From positions 1-40,683 of the forward strand of contig JAEZLZ010000123.1 of assembly GCA_023415055.1 (NCBI GenBank): a stretch of 40,683 bases of DNA, read 5' to 3'. The notes under the pieces were generated by a model. It was not told the origin of the DNA, searched no databases, and saw only the letters and a program-made list of their open reading frames with translations. The translations under genes and the position numbers were made by a program. Of this stretch, positions 7,889 through 15,973 are shown one piece after another. The number at the start of each line of letters is the position of its first letter. Within the stretch, counting starts at the first letter, position 1. Source of the DNA: Bacillota bacterium. GTDB taxonomy: Bacteria; Bacillota; Clostridia; Lachnospirales; Lachnospiraceae.

Positions 7889-8238
7889 AATATCCCTTGC
7901 CTTTCATCCCTTGGTATAAAACCATGCTTTCGATGCATAAATATACCTTTTCATTAATACTACATAATTTTACAAAAAACGCGCTTCTCTCGTGTACCGT
8001 TAAAATTCCCCCTAGAGCTTAGCTTCGAGGGGGTAATTTTTTATTTATAATAATTGTTCCTATTATACATCATTCTACGTTTTTTTCAATCACTTTTTTA
8101 TTTTTTTAATCATAATTAATTTTATTATATTTCGATATCATAAGTCTTCAATAAAGTACAATCGTAAATATTGTGCATGTGTAACCGGATGTTGCAGACC
8201 AACCTCATGTGGATGTCTTATTTCGAAGAGGATCGACA
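7889..8238. other. Non-coding region between divergent PHP-lysA and parE-parC
   Basis: AT-rich, with no convincing open reading frame. It holds an isolated terminator-like hairpin (listed separately). The promoter of the leftward PHP gene must lie here but no strong hexamers were identified. The parE promoter and SOS box follow directly to the right. Confidence 0.5.
8002..8042 (+). terminator. Orphan rho-independent terminator
   Basis: CCCCCT and AGGGGG form a GC-rich stem, extended by AATT on the outside and GAGC/GCTT inside, followed on the plus strand by TTTTTT. No plus-strand gene lies upstream of it. It may end a short non-coding RNA or be a leftover; a weaker terminator on the minus strand is also possible. 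Confidence 0.5.
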
Positions 8239-8252
8239 CGAACATATGATTG
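8239..8252 (+). promoter_or_regulatory. Candidate LexA (SOS) box upstream of parE
   Basis: CGAACATATGATTG matches 13 of 14 positions of the Firmicute LexA/DinR consensus CGAACRNRYGTTYG. It ends 8 nt before the presumed -35 element of parE. In Bacillus subtilis parEC belongs to the LexA regulon, so position and target both fit. Confidence 0.55.
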
Positions 8253-8260
8253 CAATATTT

Positions 8261-8290
8261 CTGGCAATGTTTATAAAATTATGATATAAT
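8261..8290 (+). promoter_or_regulatory. Promoter of parE-parC (extended -10)
   Basis: TATAAT at 8285-8290 with an upstream TG (8282-8283) gives an extended -10. CTGGCA at 8261-8266 with an 18-bp spacer is a moderate -35. Transcription would start about 43 nt before the parE ATG. Confidence 0.65.
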
Positions 8291-8339
8291 ATCGGCAAAT
8301 ACGCGTAAGATCAAATTTAACTTAAAGGGGTATTTCACC

Positions 8340-10271
8340 ATGGAACAATATAGCGGAAGTCAAATTGTTGTTTTAGAAGGTCTGGAGGCCGTCAGAAAAC
8401 GACCCGGTATGTACATCGGCAGCACCGGACCGAGAGGTCTGCATCATTTGATTTGGGAGATCATCGACAACGGGATCGATGAACATTTGGCAGGTTACTG
8501 TACCAAGATAGATGTTACACTACGAAAGGATGGCGGTATTGAGATCTGCGACAATGGGCGCGGTATACCGGTAGATATTCATCCTACCAAGAAGATACCG
8601 ACGGTACGCGTCGTATATACCATTCTTCATGCCGGCGGAAAATTCGGCAATTCAGTCTACAAGGTATCCGGAGGTCTCCACGGTGTCGGAGCCTCTGTAG
8701 TTAATGCTCTCTCCAAAAGGATGATCATCGAGGTCAGGCGTGACGGTAAGATCTTCCGGGACGAATATAGTAATGGCGGTCACCCCGTCACACAGCTGGT
8801 GGATGGACTTCTTCCAGTAGTCGGCAAATGCAACAAGTCCGATACCGGTACCAAGGTAACTTTCTACCCGGATGATACTATTTTTGAGACGGTAGAGTTC
8901 AAGTCGGACGTCATCTTGAAGAAGCTGAAGGAGATCGCTTTCTTAAATAAGAATCTAATCATTAATTTTACGGACCAGCTAACCGGTGTCACCAAGACGT
9001 ATCAGGAGGAGTTCGGAATAAAGAGCTTCGTATCCTATCTGACCAGAGAGATGACAACACTGCACAGTGAACCTGTCTACATCGAAGGCAAGAGCGGCGA
9101 GATTGAGGTAGAAGTCGCCCTGCAATACACCGACAGCTATACCGAGCAGATCAATGCCTATTGTAACCGTATCAACGTGGTGGACGGCGGTACCCTGGTA
9201 ACCGGATTTAAGACCGGTCTGACCCGTGTTATGAATCAATATGCCAGAGAGCTGAATTACCTTAAGGAAAAGGACGAGAATTTTGACGGCAAGGATATCC
9301 GTAACGGCCTGGTCGCTATCATCTCCATCAAGCACCCCGATCCCCAGTTCGAGGGCCAGACAAAGACAAAGTTAGGCAATACCGATGCAAAGGGAGCGGT
9401 AGATGATGTCTTCTCCTCCGAGTCACAGCGTTGGTTTGATAAGAATGTTGAGGTACTGAAAGCAATTCTTGATAACTCACTGAAATCCTTCAATGCAAGA
9501 CGTGCCAGCGATAAGGCCAGAGTGGCTGTTATGAAGCAGCTGAGTGATGTTGATACCAGAAGCAAGCTTGCTTCCTGCTCTTCCAAAAAGCCGGAGGAAT
9601 GTGAGCTCTACATCGTCGAGGGTGATTCCGCGGGTGGTACCGTAAAGACCGCCAGAAACAGAAGAACCCAGGCTGTACTGCCACTGCGCGGAAAGATCCT
9701 AAATGTGGAGAAAGCCACCCTGGAGAAAATACTGGTTAATAATGAGATCAAATCCATGATTGCCTGCTTTGGCTGCGGTATCGGAGATGAATTTGATCTT
9801 TCCAAGCTTCGTTACGACAAAATCATCATCTTAACCGATGCCGATGTCGACGGTGCACATATCAGCACGCTGCTCCTCACTTTCTTCTATCGCTTCATGC
9901 CGGAGCTGATCCTGGAGGGTAAGGTGTACCGTGGTCTGCCGCCGCTTTATAAGGTGGATTATGAAACCACAGCAAAGAGCAGGAAGTCAAAACAATCCGA
10001 GTACTTATTCAACGATTTTGAGCTTGAGAAGTTCCGTAAAATTGAAGGGAATAAGATTCTCAGCCTTCAGAGATATAAAGGTTTAGGTGAGATGGATGCC
10101 CATCAGCTATGGGAGACCACCTTGGATCCTGAGACTCGTATTTTGGCACAGATTACCATCAGCGATACCGTGGAGGCTGACGAGGTCACAACGTTGCTGA
10201 TGAGCAGTAATGTTCCTCCCAGACGTACCTTTATTATGGAAGAAGCAAAAAATGCAAAGGTAGACATATAA
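8340..10271 (+). CDS. parE: Type IIA topoisomerase ATPase subunit, probably topoisomerase IV subunit B
   Basis: ATP-hydrolysing subunit of a type IIA topoisomerase (decatenation and relaxation). The 643 residues show a GHKL ATPase domain with EIIDNGIDEH, DNGRGIP and the glycine-rich GGLHGVGASVVNALS lid. A transducer domain and the TOPRIM domain follow, with EGDSAGG, PLRGKILNVEKA and DADVDGAHI, then the C-terminal LSLQRYKGLGEMD motif. It lacks the large insert of proteobacterial GyrB. Gyrase and topoisomerase IV are hard to separate on this subunit. The ParE call rests on the partner lacking a GyrA box and on the SOS box upstream, as in B. subtilis parEC. AAAGGGG precedes the ATG, and the partner gene starts 13 bp downstream. 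Confidence 0.85.
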   Translation: MEQYSGSQIVVLEGLEAVRKRPGMYIGSTGPRGLHHLIWEIIDNGIDEHLAGYCTKIDVTLRKDGGIEICDNGRGIPVDIHPTKKIPTVRVVYTILHAGGKFGNSVYKVSGGLHGVGASVVNALSKRMIIEVRRDGKIFRDEYSNGGHPVTQLVDGLLPVVGKCNKSDTGTKVTFYPDDTIFETVEFKSDVILKKLKEIAFLNKNLIINFTDQLTGVTKTYQEEFGIKSFVSYLTREMTTLHSEPVYIEGKSGEIEVEVALQYTDSYTEQINAYCNRINVVDGGTLVTGFKTGLTRVMNQYARELNYLKEKDENFDGKDIRNGLVAIISIKHPDPQFEGQTKTKLGNTDAKGAVDDVFSSESQRWFDKNVEVLKAILDNSLKSFNARRASDKARVAVMKQLSDVDTRSKLASCSSKKPEECELYIVEGDSAGGTVKTARNRRTQAVLPLRGKILNVEKATLEKILVNNEIKSMIACFGCGIGDEFDLSKLRYDKIIILTDADVDGAHISTLLLTFFYRFMPELILEGKVYRGLPPLYKVDYETTAKSRKSKQSEYLFNDFELEKFRKIEGNKILSLQRYKGLGEMDAHQLWETTLDPETRILAQITISDTVEADEVTTLLMSSNVPPRRTFIMEEAKNAKVDI

Positions 10272-10284
10272 GGAGGAGCAAGCT

Positions 10285-12537
10285 GTGATAAAGAAAAATA
10301 TAGATCAAATCATACAAATGGATTTTTCCGAGGAGATGAAGACAAGCTTTCGGGATTATGCCATGAGTGTTATTATAGCCCGTGCATTGCCGGATATCCG
10401 TGACGGCTTAAAACCGGTGCAGAGAAGAATTCTCTATTCTATGATAGAGCTTGGACTCGATCCCGCAAAGCCACACAGAAAGAGTGCCCGTATCGTCGGT
10501 GATACTATGGGTAAATATCATCCACATGGAGATTCCTCCATCTATGATGCCCTGGTTCATATGTCGGAAGATTTCTCGATGATGCTTCCGCTCGTCGATG
10601 GTCACGGTAACTTCGGCTCCATCGATGGCGATAGTGCTGCAGCAATGCGTTATACCGAGGCAAGATTATCGCCCAGCTCCATGGCTCTGCTTGATCATCT
10701 GGAGAAGGGACTGATTGAATTCGTTCCGAACTTCGATGACAGCGAGAAGGAGCCGACTGTATTGCCGGCGATGATACCAAATCTGTTGATTAACGGTACC
10801 ACCGGTATCGCTGTCGGTATGGCTACTAATATTCCTCCGCATAATCCGGATGAAGTGATTGACGGCGTGATCGCTTATATGGATAATCCGAATATCACCG
10901 TGAAGAAGCTCATGGATTATATTCCTGCTCCGGATTTTCCGACAGGAGGCATCATCATTAATCAGGACGATCTTCTCTCCCTCTATGAGACCGGAGAAGG
11001 CAGAATCCGCATCCGCTCCAAGGTAGAGATCGAGAACGGTGACGCCGGTCGTAAAAATCTGGTCATTACCGAGATTCCCTATACCGTAACCGGTAATAAG
11101 ACGAAGCTCGTGGAGAGCCTTGCCAATTTAATCAAGGACAAGGTCTTTGATGAAATCTATGATGTGAGGGATGAATCCTCCAAGGAAGGAATCCGCATCG
11201 TAATTGAAGTCAAGAAGGACCGGGATCTCAACAACCTGCTCAACGGCTTATATAAGAAAACCGTGATGGAGGATACCTATTCTGCGAATCTTCTGGCTGT
11301 AAAGGAGCAGCAGCCCATCACCTTTAACCTGAAGCAGATTCTTGCAGAATTTGTGAATTTTCAGGTGGAGCTGTATACCAAGGAATATGATTTTCTTTTG
11401 GATAAGGCGCTAAAGCGTCTCGAGATTGTCGGGGGTTTAATAAAAGCTACTGACGTGATTGACCTGATCATTGAGATTTTACGTGGAAGCTCTTCCATAA
11501 AGCAAGCCAAAACCTGTCTCATCGAGGGTACTACGGAGGGTATCAAGTTCAAATCAGCCAAATCCGAGAAGGATGCAGCAAAGCTTAACTTTACCGAACG
11601 TCAGGCAGATGCGATTCTGGCAATGCAATTAAGTAAATTAATCGGATTGGAGATTCTCAAGCTGCACGAGGAGAACGATTCACTGATTGCCTCCATCGAA
11701 GAATACCGAAAGATCCTGGGTGATACCAAGGAATTATATAAGGTGATCAAGGGTCGTTTAAGAGAGTATAAGAAGCTCTTCCATAAACAGAGAAAGACAA
11801 TGCTTATGAATGCTTCCACGGCGGACTATGTCGAGGAGCTTAAGATTGAAGATATCTATGTATTAATTGACCGCTTCGGCTATACCAAGTCGATCGACGC
11901 CACCAGCTATACCAGAGCCTCTGAGGATAATCTGAAGGAATTCACTCATATCATCATGATGAAAAACACCGACAGGCTCTGTGTATTTACCGCAGAAGGC
12001 AGTATGTTTCAGGTAAAGGCAGACGCGATTCCCAGATGTAAGATGAAGGACAAGGGCTCCTTAATTCATACCTTATGTAAATTAGATAAGGAGAATCCGA
12101 TTCTCTATACCTCCTTTGAACAGCTTTTTGAATCCCAGCTTCTCTTCACCACAAAATACGGATTTATCAAGCAGGTATCCGGTGTCGAATTTGAGACGAA
12201 CCGTTCACAAATCGCCTCCACAAAACTGGAAGACAAGGATGAGATCATCGCCGTGAATCTTTTGTCCGGCCATGAGGTCCTTGCCGGCAACCTGAAGGTT
12301 ATCCTCCTTACTGACAAAGGCTTATCCTTAGCCTTTCTACTCTCAGAGGTAAGTGAATTGAAGAAGACCAGCCGCGGAGTAAAAGCCATCTCTCTCGAGA
12401 AGAATGATACCGTGTGCTATGCAATTGCATTGAATCAGAACGAGGAGACTTTCCAGTTTAATGATAAGGTCTTCAATGCCAAGAAGGTCCGTATGAGAAA
12501 ACGCGGTGATAAAGGGCAAAAGGCCACATTGAATTGA
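10285..12537 (+). CDS. parC: Type IIA topoisomerase DNA-cleaving subunit, probably topoisomerase IV subunit A
   Basis: DNA breakage-reunion subunit of 750 residues. It shows the winged-helix start RALPDIRDGLKPVQRRIL, the quinolone region HPHGDSSIYD with the sensitive Ser and Asp retained, and the catalytic tyrosine in AAAMRYTEARLS. A coiled-coil tower follows (about residues 350-490), then a beta-pinwheel C-terminal domain (about 500-740). The QRRGGKG-type GyrA box needed for negative supercoiling is absent; the corresponding first blade reads SYTRASEDNLKEF. Topoisomerase IV is therefore more likely than gyrase. Translation starts at GTG, 8 nt after AGGAGG. Automated pipelines may label it gyrase A. 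Confidence 0.85.
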   Translation: MIKKNIDQIIQMDFSEEMKTSFRDYAMSVIIARALPDIRDGLKPVQRRILYSMIELGLDPAKPHRKSARIVGDTMGKYHPHGDSSIYDALVHMSEDFSMMLPLVDGHGNFGSIDGDSAAAMRYTEARLSPSSMALLDHLEKGLIEFVPNFDDSEKEPTVLPAMIPNLLINGTTGIAVGMATNIPPHNPDEVIDGVIAYMDNPNITVKKLMDYIPAPDFPTGGIIINQDDLLSLYETGEGRIRIRSKVEIENGDAGRKNLVITEIPYTVTGNKTKLVESLANLIKDKVFDEIYDVRDESSKEGIRIVIEVKKDRDLNNLLNGLYKKTVMEDTYSANLLAVKEQQPITFNLKQILAEFVNFQVELYTKEYDFLLDKALKRLEIVGGLIKATDVIDLIIEILRGSSSIKQAKTCLIEGTTEGIKFKSAKSEKDAAKLNFTERQADAILAMQLSKLIGLEILKLHEENDSLIASIEEYRKILGDTKELYKVIKGRLREYKKLFHKQRKTMLMNASTADYVEELKIEDIYVLIDRFGYTKSIDATSYTRASEDNLKEFTHIIMMKNTDRLCVFTAEGSMFQVKADAIPRCKMKDKGSLIHTLCKLDKENPILYTSFEQLFESQLLFTTKYGFIKQVSGVEFETNRSQIASTKLEDKDEIIAVNLLSGHEVLAGNLKVILLTDKGLSLAFLLSEVSELKKTSRGVKAISLEKNDTVCYAIALNQNEETFQFNDKVFNAKKVRMRKRGDKGQKATLN

Positions 12538-12565
12538 GATTAATATTTCCTTGAACTAAATCGAT

Positions 12566-12758
12566 AAAACAATAGCAAGCACGCTTCGTGAACTTTCTAT
12601 TGTCATGAACGATAAAAAGATGCTGCAGAGCATAACTTCTCCTATATTGGGAAATTGATATCCAAATAGTGATATCTGCTCCCAAACAGGAACTATGCTC
12701 TACAGCATCTTATATTTTTGCTAATAGAAAGTTTTCACAGATCGTTCTCTATTGTTTT
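12566..12758. repeat. Composite inverted-repeat element (193 bp), MITE-like, at the parC/araD junction
   Basis: The outer ends are imperfect terminal inverted repeats of about 37 bp, each beginning AAAACAATAG and carrying ACTTTCTATT. Inside lies an 18-bp stem with one mismatch (12617-12634 with 12694-12711), enclosing TTGGGA/TCCCAA and two GATATC palindromes. The long stem is flanked by AAAAA on one side and ATATTTTTG on the other, so it could terminate transcription both ways between the convergent parC and araD. The left arm (12570-12609) belongs to a repeat found twice more in the window. The right end supplies the araD stop codon. Confidence 0.65.
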
Positions 12759-13458
12759 AATGGTCCTGCGAACCCTGACCGTAATAAGCATTCGCTCCGT
12801 GTTTTCGATAATAATGCTTGTCCAGCAGATACTGAGATACTCTGGGAGCCTCCGGATTCAGTGTCATCGTCTTATATGCCATCTCGGCTACTTTATCCAT
12901 GACAACCGTATTATATACAGAGCCTGCCGGAGTCTTCCCCCAGGCGAAGGGTCCATGATTTTTCACCAGGATACCCGGAACCGCCATCGGATCGGAAGCT
13001 CCGATGGTCTCTACGATAACCTTACCTGTATTCAACTCATAGGCTTCCTCTATCTCCTGTTTGGTGAGCTCGCGGGTACAGGGAATATCACCATAAAAAT
13101 AATCAGCATGAGTCGTTCCGAAAGCCGGGATTGCCAGACCCGCCTGAGCAAAGGTAACAGCCCAGGTAGAATGTGTATGAACTACCCCGCCGATTACCGG
13201 ATAAGTCTTATACAATATAAGATGGGTTGCTGTATCTGAGGAAGGCTTATAGGCTCCCTCCACAATATTCCCTTCCAGATCAACCACTACCATATCGTCC
13301 GGCTTCATAGCATCATAATCTACACCGCTGGGCTTAATCACTACCAACTGCTTCTCCCTGTCAATTCCGCTGACATTACCCCAGGTGTAGATAACCATGC
13401 CCTTTTTCTGCAAATCCATATTTGCCTCGTACACTTCTTTTTTTAACTCTTCCAGCAT
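12757..13458 (-). CDS. araD: L-ribulose-5-phosphate 4-epimerase
   Basis: Zinc-dependent class II aldolase-fold enzyme that interconverts L-ribulose 5-phosphate and D-xylulose 5-phosphate, joining arabinose catabolism to the pentose-phosphate route. At 233 residues it matches AraD. It has TWGNVSGID and KPSGVDYD phosphate-binding segments, the metal ligands in VVHTHSTWAV and the later NHGPFAWG. The ATG at 13458 is chosen because GGAGG lies 7 nt upstream; the longer frame to 13596 has no ribosome-binding site. No araA, araB or transporter lies nearby, so it stands alone with its own promoter, divergent from a DeoR regulator. Its stop codon lies in the end of an inverted-repeat element. Confidence 0.93.
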   Translation of the reverse strand: MLEELKKEVYEANMDLQKKGMVIYTWGNVSGIDREKQLVVIKPSGVDYDAMKPDDMVVVDLEGNIVEGAYKPSSDTATHLILYKTYPVIGGVVHTHSTWAVTFAQAGLAIPAFGTTHADYFYGDIPCTRELTKQEIEEAYELNTGKVIVETIGASDPMAVPGILVKNHGPFAWGKTPAGSVYNTVVMDKVAEMAYKTMTLNPEAPRVSQYLLDKHYYRKHGANAYYGQGSQDH

Positions 13459-13478
13459 GAAAGCGCCTCCATCCAAAG

Positions 13479-13520
13479 ATTGTTTACTAACAATATAATC
13501 GAAATACTTCATGTATGCAA
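13479..13520 (-). promoter_or_regulatory. araD promoter with overlapping palindrome
   Basis: Minus-strand TTGCAT (13520-13515), 17 bp, TATATT (13497-13492). A perfect palindrome, ATTGTT-TACT-AACAAT (13479-13494), overlaps the -10 and start region, where a repressor would block transcription. The divergent DeoR protein is a candidate ligand; this is inference. Confidence 0.5.
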
Positions 13521-13822
13521 CAGTCAATTTTACCAGAGTCCTCCTTTGTTGTAAGCTGTTTGATCTTTCCGAGACAGATATCAGAACAAAAAGCACATAT
13601 AATCACTGATTTTCCAACTCATTTATCATTTATTTGCTATATTACGAATTTTTAATTGTATTTTAGATCATGGCAAGATTGTTTTATGATTATTTCTAGA
13701 TATAAATTCAATCAAATGGTGGTTTATGAAATTTATTATATATTTATTGATAATATCGCTACAAATAATCATTTTTATTATTATTTTATACTTTTTTCCT
13801 TACGTGAAAGTAATATAAGTAT
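13521..13822. other. AT-rich intergenic region between araD and the DeoR gene
   Basis: No open reading frame supported by a ribosome-binding site. It separates the promoters of the divergent araD and DeoR genes. Very AT-rich tracts around 13600-13800 could be curved DNA. No RNA gene or repeat was recognised. Confidence 0.5.
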
Positions 13823-13851
13823 TTGACTATTTGTTCATTGGTTCATATAAT
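13823..13851 (+). promoter_or_regulatory. Promoter of the DeoR regulator-HPr pair
   Basis: TTGACT, 17 bp, TATAAT on the plus strand. The spacer carries a direct repeat of GTTCAT (13833 and 13841), a possible half-site pair for autoregulation. Confidence 0.7.
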
Positions 13852-13934
13852 AAAGATAGCAGGAAATATTTTGCAGATTGTGACTTAGTTATGCCATGGC
13901 CCATGAAGAATGATAAGAAAGGTAAGGCAGTGAT

Positions 13935-14711
13935 ATGAAAAGGGAACGAGCGTTGGTTGACAATCGAAGAATGAAGGTTTTAGAATCACTTAAGAGCAAC
14001 GGACATATCAAGGTTAGTGATCTTGCGGATGAATTTAACGTATCACCTTTGACAATTAGGAGAGATCTGCAGTATCTGGAAGACAATAAGAAGCTGGAGC
14101 GCTTCTATGGCGGTGCAGCAATCCGAAGTGATAATAATCCACACCAAGAAGATGAAGTAACTTATTACCGCAGATTGATCGCAATGTATGCAGCTACTTT
14201 AGTTGACGATGGTGATTCCATCTTTATCAATACCAGTTCAACGGCCCTGCAAATGATTCAATACATCAAGGACAAGCGTATCACGGTGATCACGAATAAC
14301 GGGAAAGCCATCTATACCGAGCATTCGCCCAAGGTATCCATTATTCTTACCGGAGGAGAAATCCGAGAGGTGAAGGAGGCCATGGTTGGAGAGTTTGCAG
14401 CAAACAATCTGGAACGAGTATCTGCTAAGAAAAGCTTTCTGGGTTGTTCCGGTGTATCCGTCGAGTCCGGAATGACCACCGAGCTGCTAAATGAAGTAAA
14501 TCTCAATCAACTTATGCTGAGGCGCGTCAGCGGCCCTACCTATATTTTGGCAGATCACACAAAGTTGGGAAGAAATAGCAGTTTTGTCAGCTGTTCCGTC
14601 AGCCACATGCAAAATATCATTACCGACGAGATGGCGAACCCCTTGGTTGTAAATGCCTTGCGGGAGAAGGGGGTACGTGTTCATATCGTCTCTAAGAATG
14701 ATATTTATTGA
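13935..14711 (+). CDS. DeoR/GlpR-family transcriptional regulator
   Basis: 258-residue sugar-responsive regulator. The N-terminal winged helix-turn-helix (about residues 10-65) has the family signature VSDLADEFNVSPLTIRRDL and ERFYGGAA. The C-terminal DeoR sensor domain has an ISOCOT-like fold with NTSSTALQMI, VITNNGKAI, LTGGEIRE and ADHTKLGRNS, which in the family binds a phosphorylated sugar. It is divergent from araD and followed by an HPr gene 66 bp downstream. Plausible targets are araD, itself, or a distant PTS operon. The effector cannot be read from the sequence. The ATG follows AAAGGTAAGG. Confidence 0.88.
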   Translation: MKRERALVDNRRMKVLESLKSNGHIKVSDLADEFNVSPLTIRRDLQYLEDNKKLERFYGGAAIRSDNNPHQEDEVTYYRRLIAMYAATLVDDGDSIFINTSSTALQMIQYIKDKRITVITNNGKAIYTEHSPKVSIILTGGEIREVKEAMVGEFAANNLERVSAKKSFLGCSGVSVESGMTTELLNEVNLNQLMLRRVSGPTYILADHTKLGRNSSFVSCSVSHMQNIITDEMANPLVVNALREKGVRVHIVSKNDIY

Positions 14712-14777
14712 TACAGTGTCAATGCTTTCTGGTAATGCTACCCAAAACATATTATTGTCATGATAGGAGAGATACAT

Positions 14778-15035
14778 ATGGTAAGTCAGAAGATAACCGT
14801 AACAAATAAATCCGGACTGCATCTTCGGCCGGCTAGTGAATTGTCCAAAATCGCCGTTAATTGCAAATCAAATATTACGATAATCAAGGATAATCAACGA
14901 ATCAATCCAAAAAGTATACTTAATCTTATGAATGCAAGTATCAAATGCGGTGATGAGATCATCATTGAGTGCATTGGGGATACAGCAGAACAGGATTTTC
15001 AGGTAATCATGAGTACTTTTCTTGGTAATCAATAG
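14778..15035 (+). CDS. HPr-family phosphocarrier protein
   Basis: Phosphocarrier of the sugar phosphotransferase system, 85 residues. The His phosphorylated by enzyme I lies in NKSGLHLRPA (about residue 15), and the Ser used by HPr kinase in the Gram-positive protein lies in KSILNLMNAS (about residue 46). Both are present, so it could act in sugar transport and carbon catabolite control. The ATG at 14778 follows AGGAGAG; an ATG six codons upstream lacks a ribosome-binding site. It probably shares a transcript with the DeoR gene. It may be the main HPr or a second specialised copy, which cannot be decided without the rest of the genome. Confidence 0.88.
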   Translation: MVSQKITVTNKSGLHLRPASELSKIAVNCKSNITIIKDNQRINPKSILNLMNASIKCGDEIIIECIGDTAEQDFQVIMSTFLGNQ

Positions 15036-15053
15036 AGTTCATAGGCACAAAAT

Positions 15054-15083
15054 GACCCTGTCTTTGTCAGCTAAGACAGGGTC
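15054..15083 (+). terminator. Terminator after the HPr gene
   Basis: Perfect 11-bp stem GACCCTGTCTT/AAGACAGGGTC with an 8-base loop, 18 nt after the HPr stop. The T tail is poor (TTGT), but the stem is very stable. Confidence 0.7.
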
Positions 15084-15202
15084 TTGTAGGGGCAATGTAA
15101 ATTAATATATCCAATAATTACAGATTATACCTAATTTACATATATCGCGTTAGGAAATAAAAATAATTCATTCATTAAGATCTATATTGTGTACTATTTC
15201 TT

Positions 15203-15697
15203 CTATAATATCTTACGTTCAAGCAGGTCACAGGAACGCTTAATGCTATCCTTGGTTTTTGTAAAGTCATAATTAAAGTACGAGGAATTTTCCACGGCTA
15301 AATTACAGATATTCTTAAGATCCAAATTCTGAAATAATTCTTCCAGATGCTCTGTGAATACAATCAAACTATTCACGTATTCAGTGAATAATTCCGGTTT
15401 TGCAGCCAGTTCATCATTCAGTACTGATCTCTCCAATTGATACGATACTTCCGCCAATCCATATGCACCGATATTGACAAACATCTTCTGGAGTGTCTGG
15501 GTAATAGAGCGAAGTCCTTCGTACTCCCCTGACTGAAGCATCATATTCATAATAGGTAGCTTTGATTTAATACTTTTGAGGATATTTAGGAGAGCTTGGG
15601 AATAATTCTGTAGATTGCCAAGAAAATAACGATATCCGGAACTATAATCAATTTCAGGAACACAATCGAACAGTTCTTTCGTCACACTTCCTCTCAT
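15203..15697 (-). CDS. HPt-like protein lacking the phosphorylatable histidine
   Basis: 164-residue soluble helical protein. Residues about 16-95 resemble a histidine-phosphotransfer (HPt) four-helix bundle: GYRYFLGNLQNYSQALLNIL corresponds to the usual G-x-R-F-x-x-N-x-x-x-Y start, and NIGAYGLAEVSYQLE to the N-I-G-A-x-x-L...LE end. Where HPt domains read A-H-T-L-K-G, this protein has T-Q-T-L-Q-K, so the phospho-accepting His and the following Lys are both Gln. It may be a non-phosphorylatable scaffold or decoy, or an unrelated helical protein. The ATG follows AGGAGG. It is monocistronic, with no response regulator or kinase nearby. Confidence 0.5.
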   Translation of the reverse strand: MRGSVTKELFDCVPEIDYSSGYRYFLGNLQNYSQALLNILKSIKSKLPIMNMMLQSGEYEGLRSITQTLQKMFVNIGAYGLAEVSYQLERSVLNDELAAKPELFTEYVNSLIVFTEHLEELFQNLDLKNICNLAVENSSYFNYDFTKTKDSIKRSCDLLERKIL

Positions 15698-15960
15698 ATA
15701 CTCTCCCCCCTCCTGATATATTTTGTATTAAAATACCATATATTGTAACTTAAGATAAATAATACCATTATGTTGTATAATTGTAAATACCCAATTGATT
15801 TATTTCATAGTCTATTATTCCTAATTTTTCCTTAATTCTTTCTTAAGCGACCTACGAACTGATAAAAAATTTATTTGGGCTAGCATATTTATAAAAAATG
15901 TTGTATTATGAATCTACATTTTTAATAAATAACGATACACATGGATAGTAATGGATCTAT
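15698..15960. other. AT-rich promoter region between the HPt-like gene and guaA
   Basis: Contains divergent promoters that could not be placed with confidence; a TATTAT at 15904 is a possible guaA -10. No purine riboswitch core or aptamer-like stem was recognised upstream of guaA. Confidence 0.4.
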
Positions 15961-15973
15961 AGGAGGTAAATCA

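Noticed and set aside
7889..8001. Lysine riboswitch upstream of the PHP-lysA operon
   Set aside because: The space is too short and AT-rich, and no multi-stem aptamer pattern was seen.
8340..12537. Main DNA gyrase gyrB-gyrA
   Set aside because: The A subunit lacks a GyrA box and the operon has an SOS-like box as in parEC. Topoisomerase IV is favoured, though gyrase is not fully excluded.
12718..13239. 173-residue plus-strand frame inside araD
   Set aside because: Antisense shadow of araD, with no ribosome-binding site and no recognisable domain.
15698..15973. Purine riboswitch upstream of guaA
   Set aside because: No paired stems with the conserved loop sequences were found in this AT-rich spacer.
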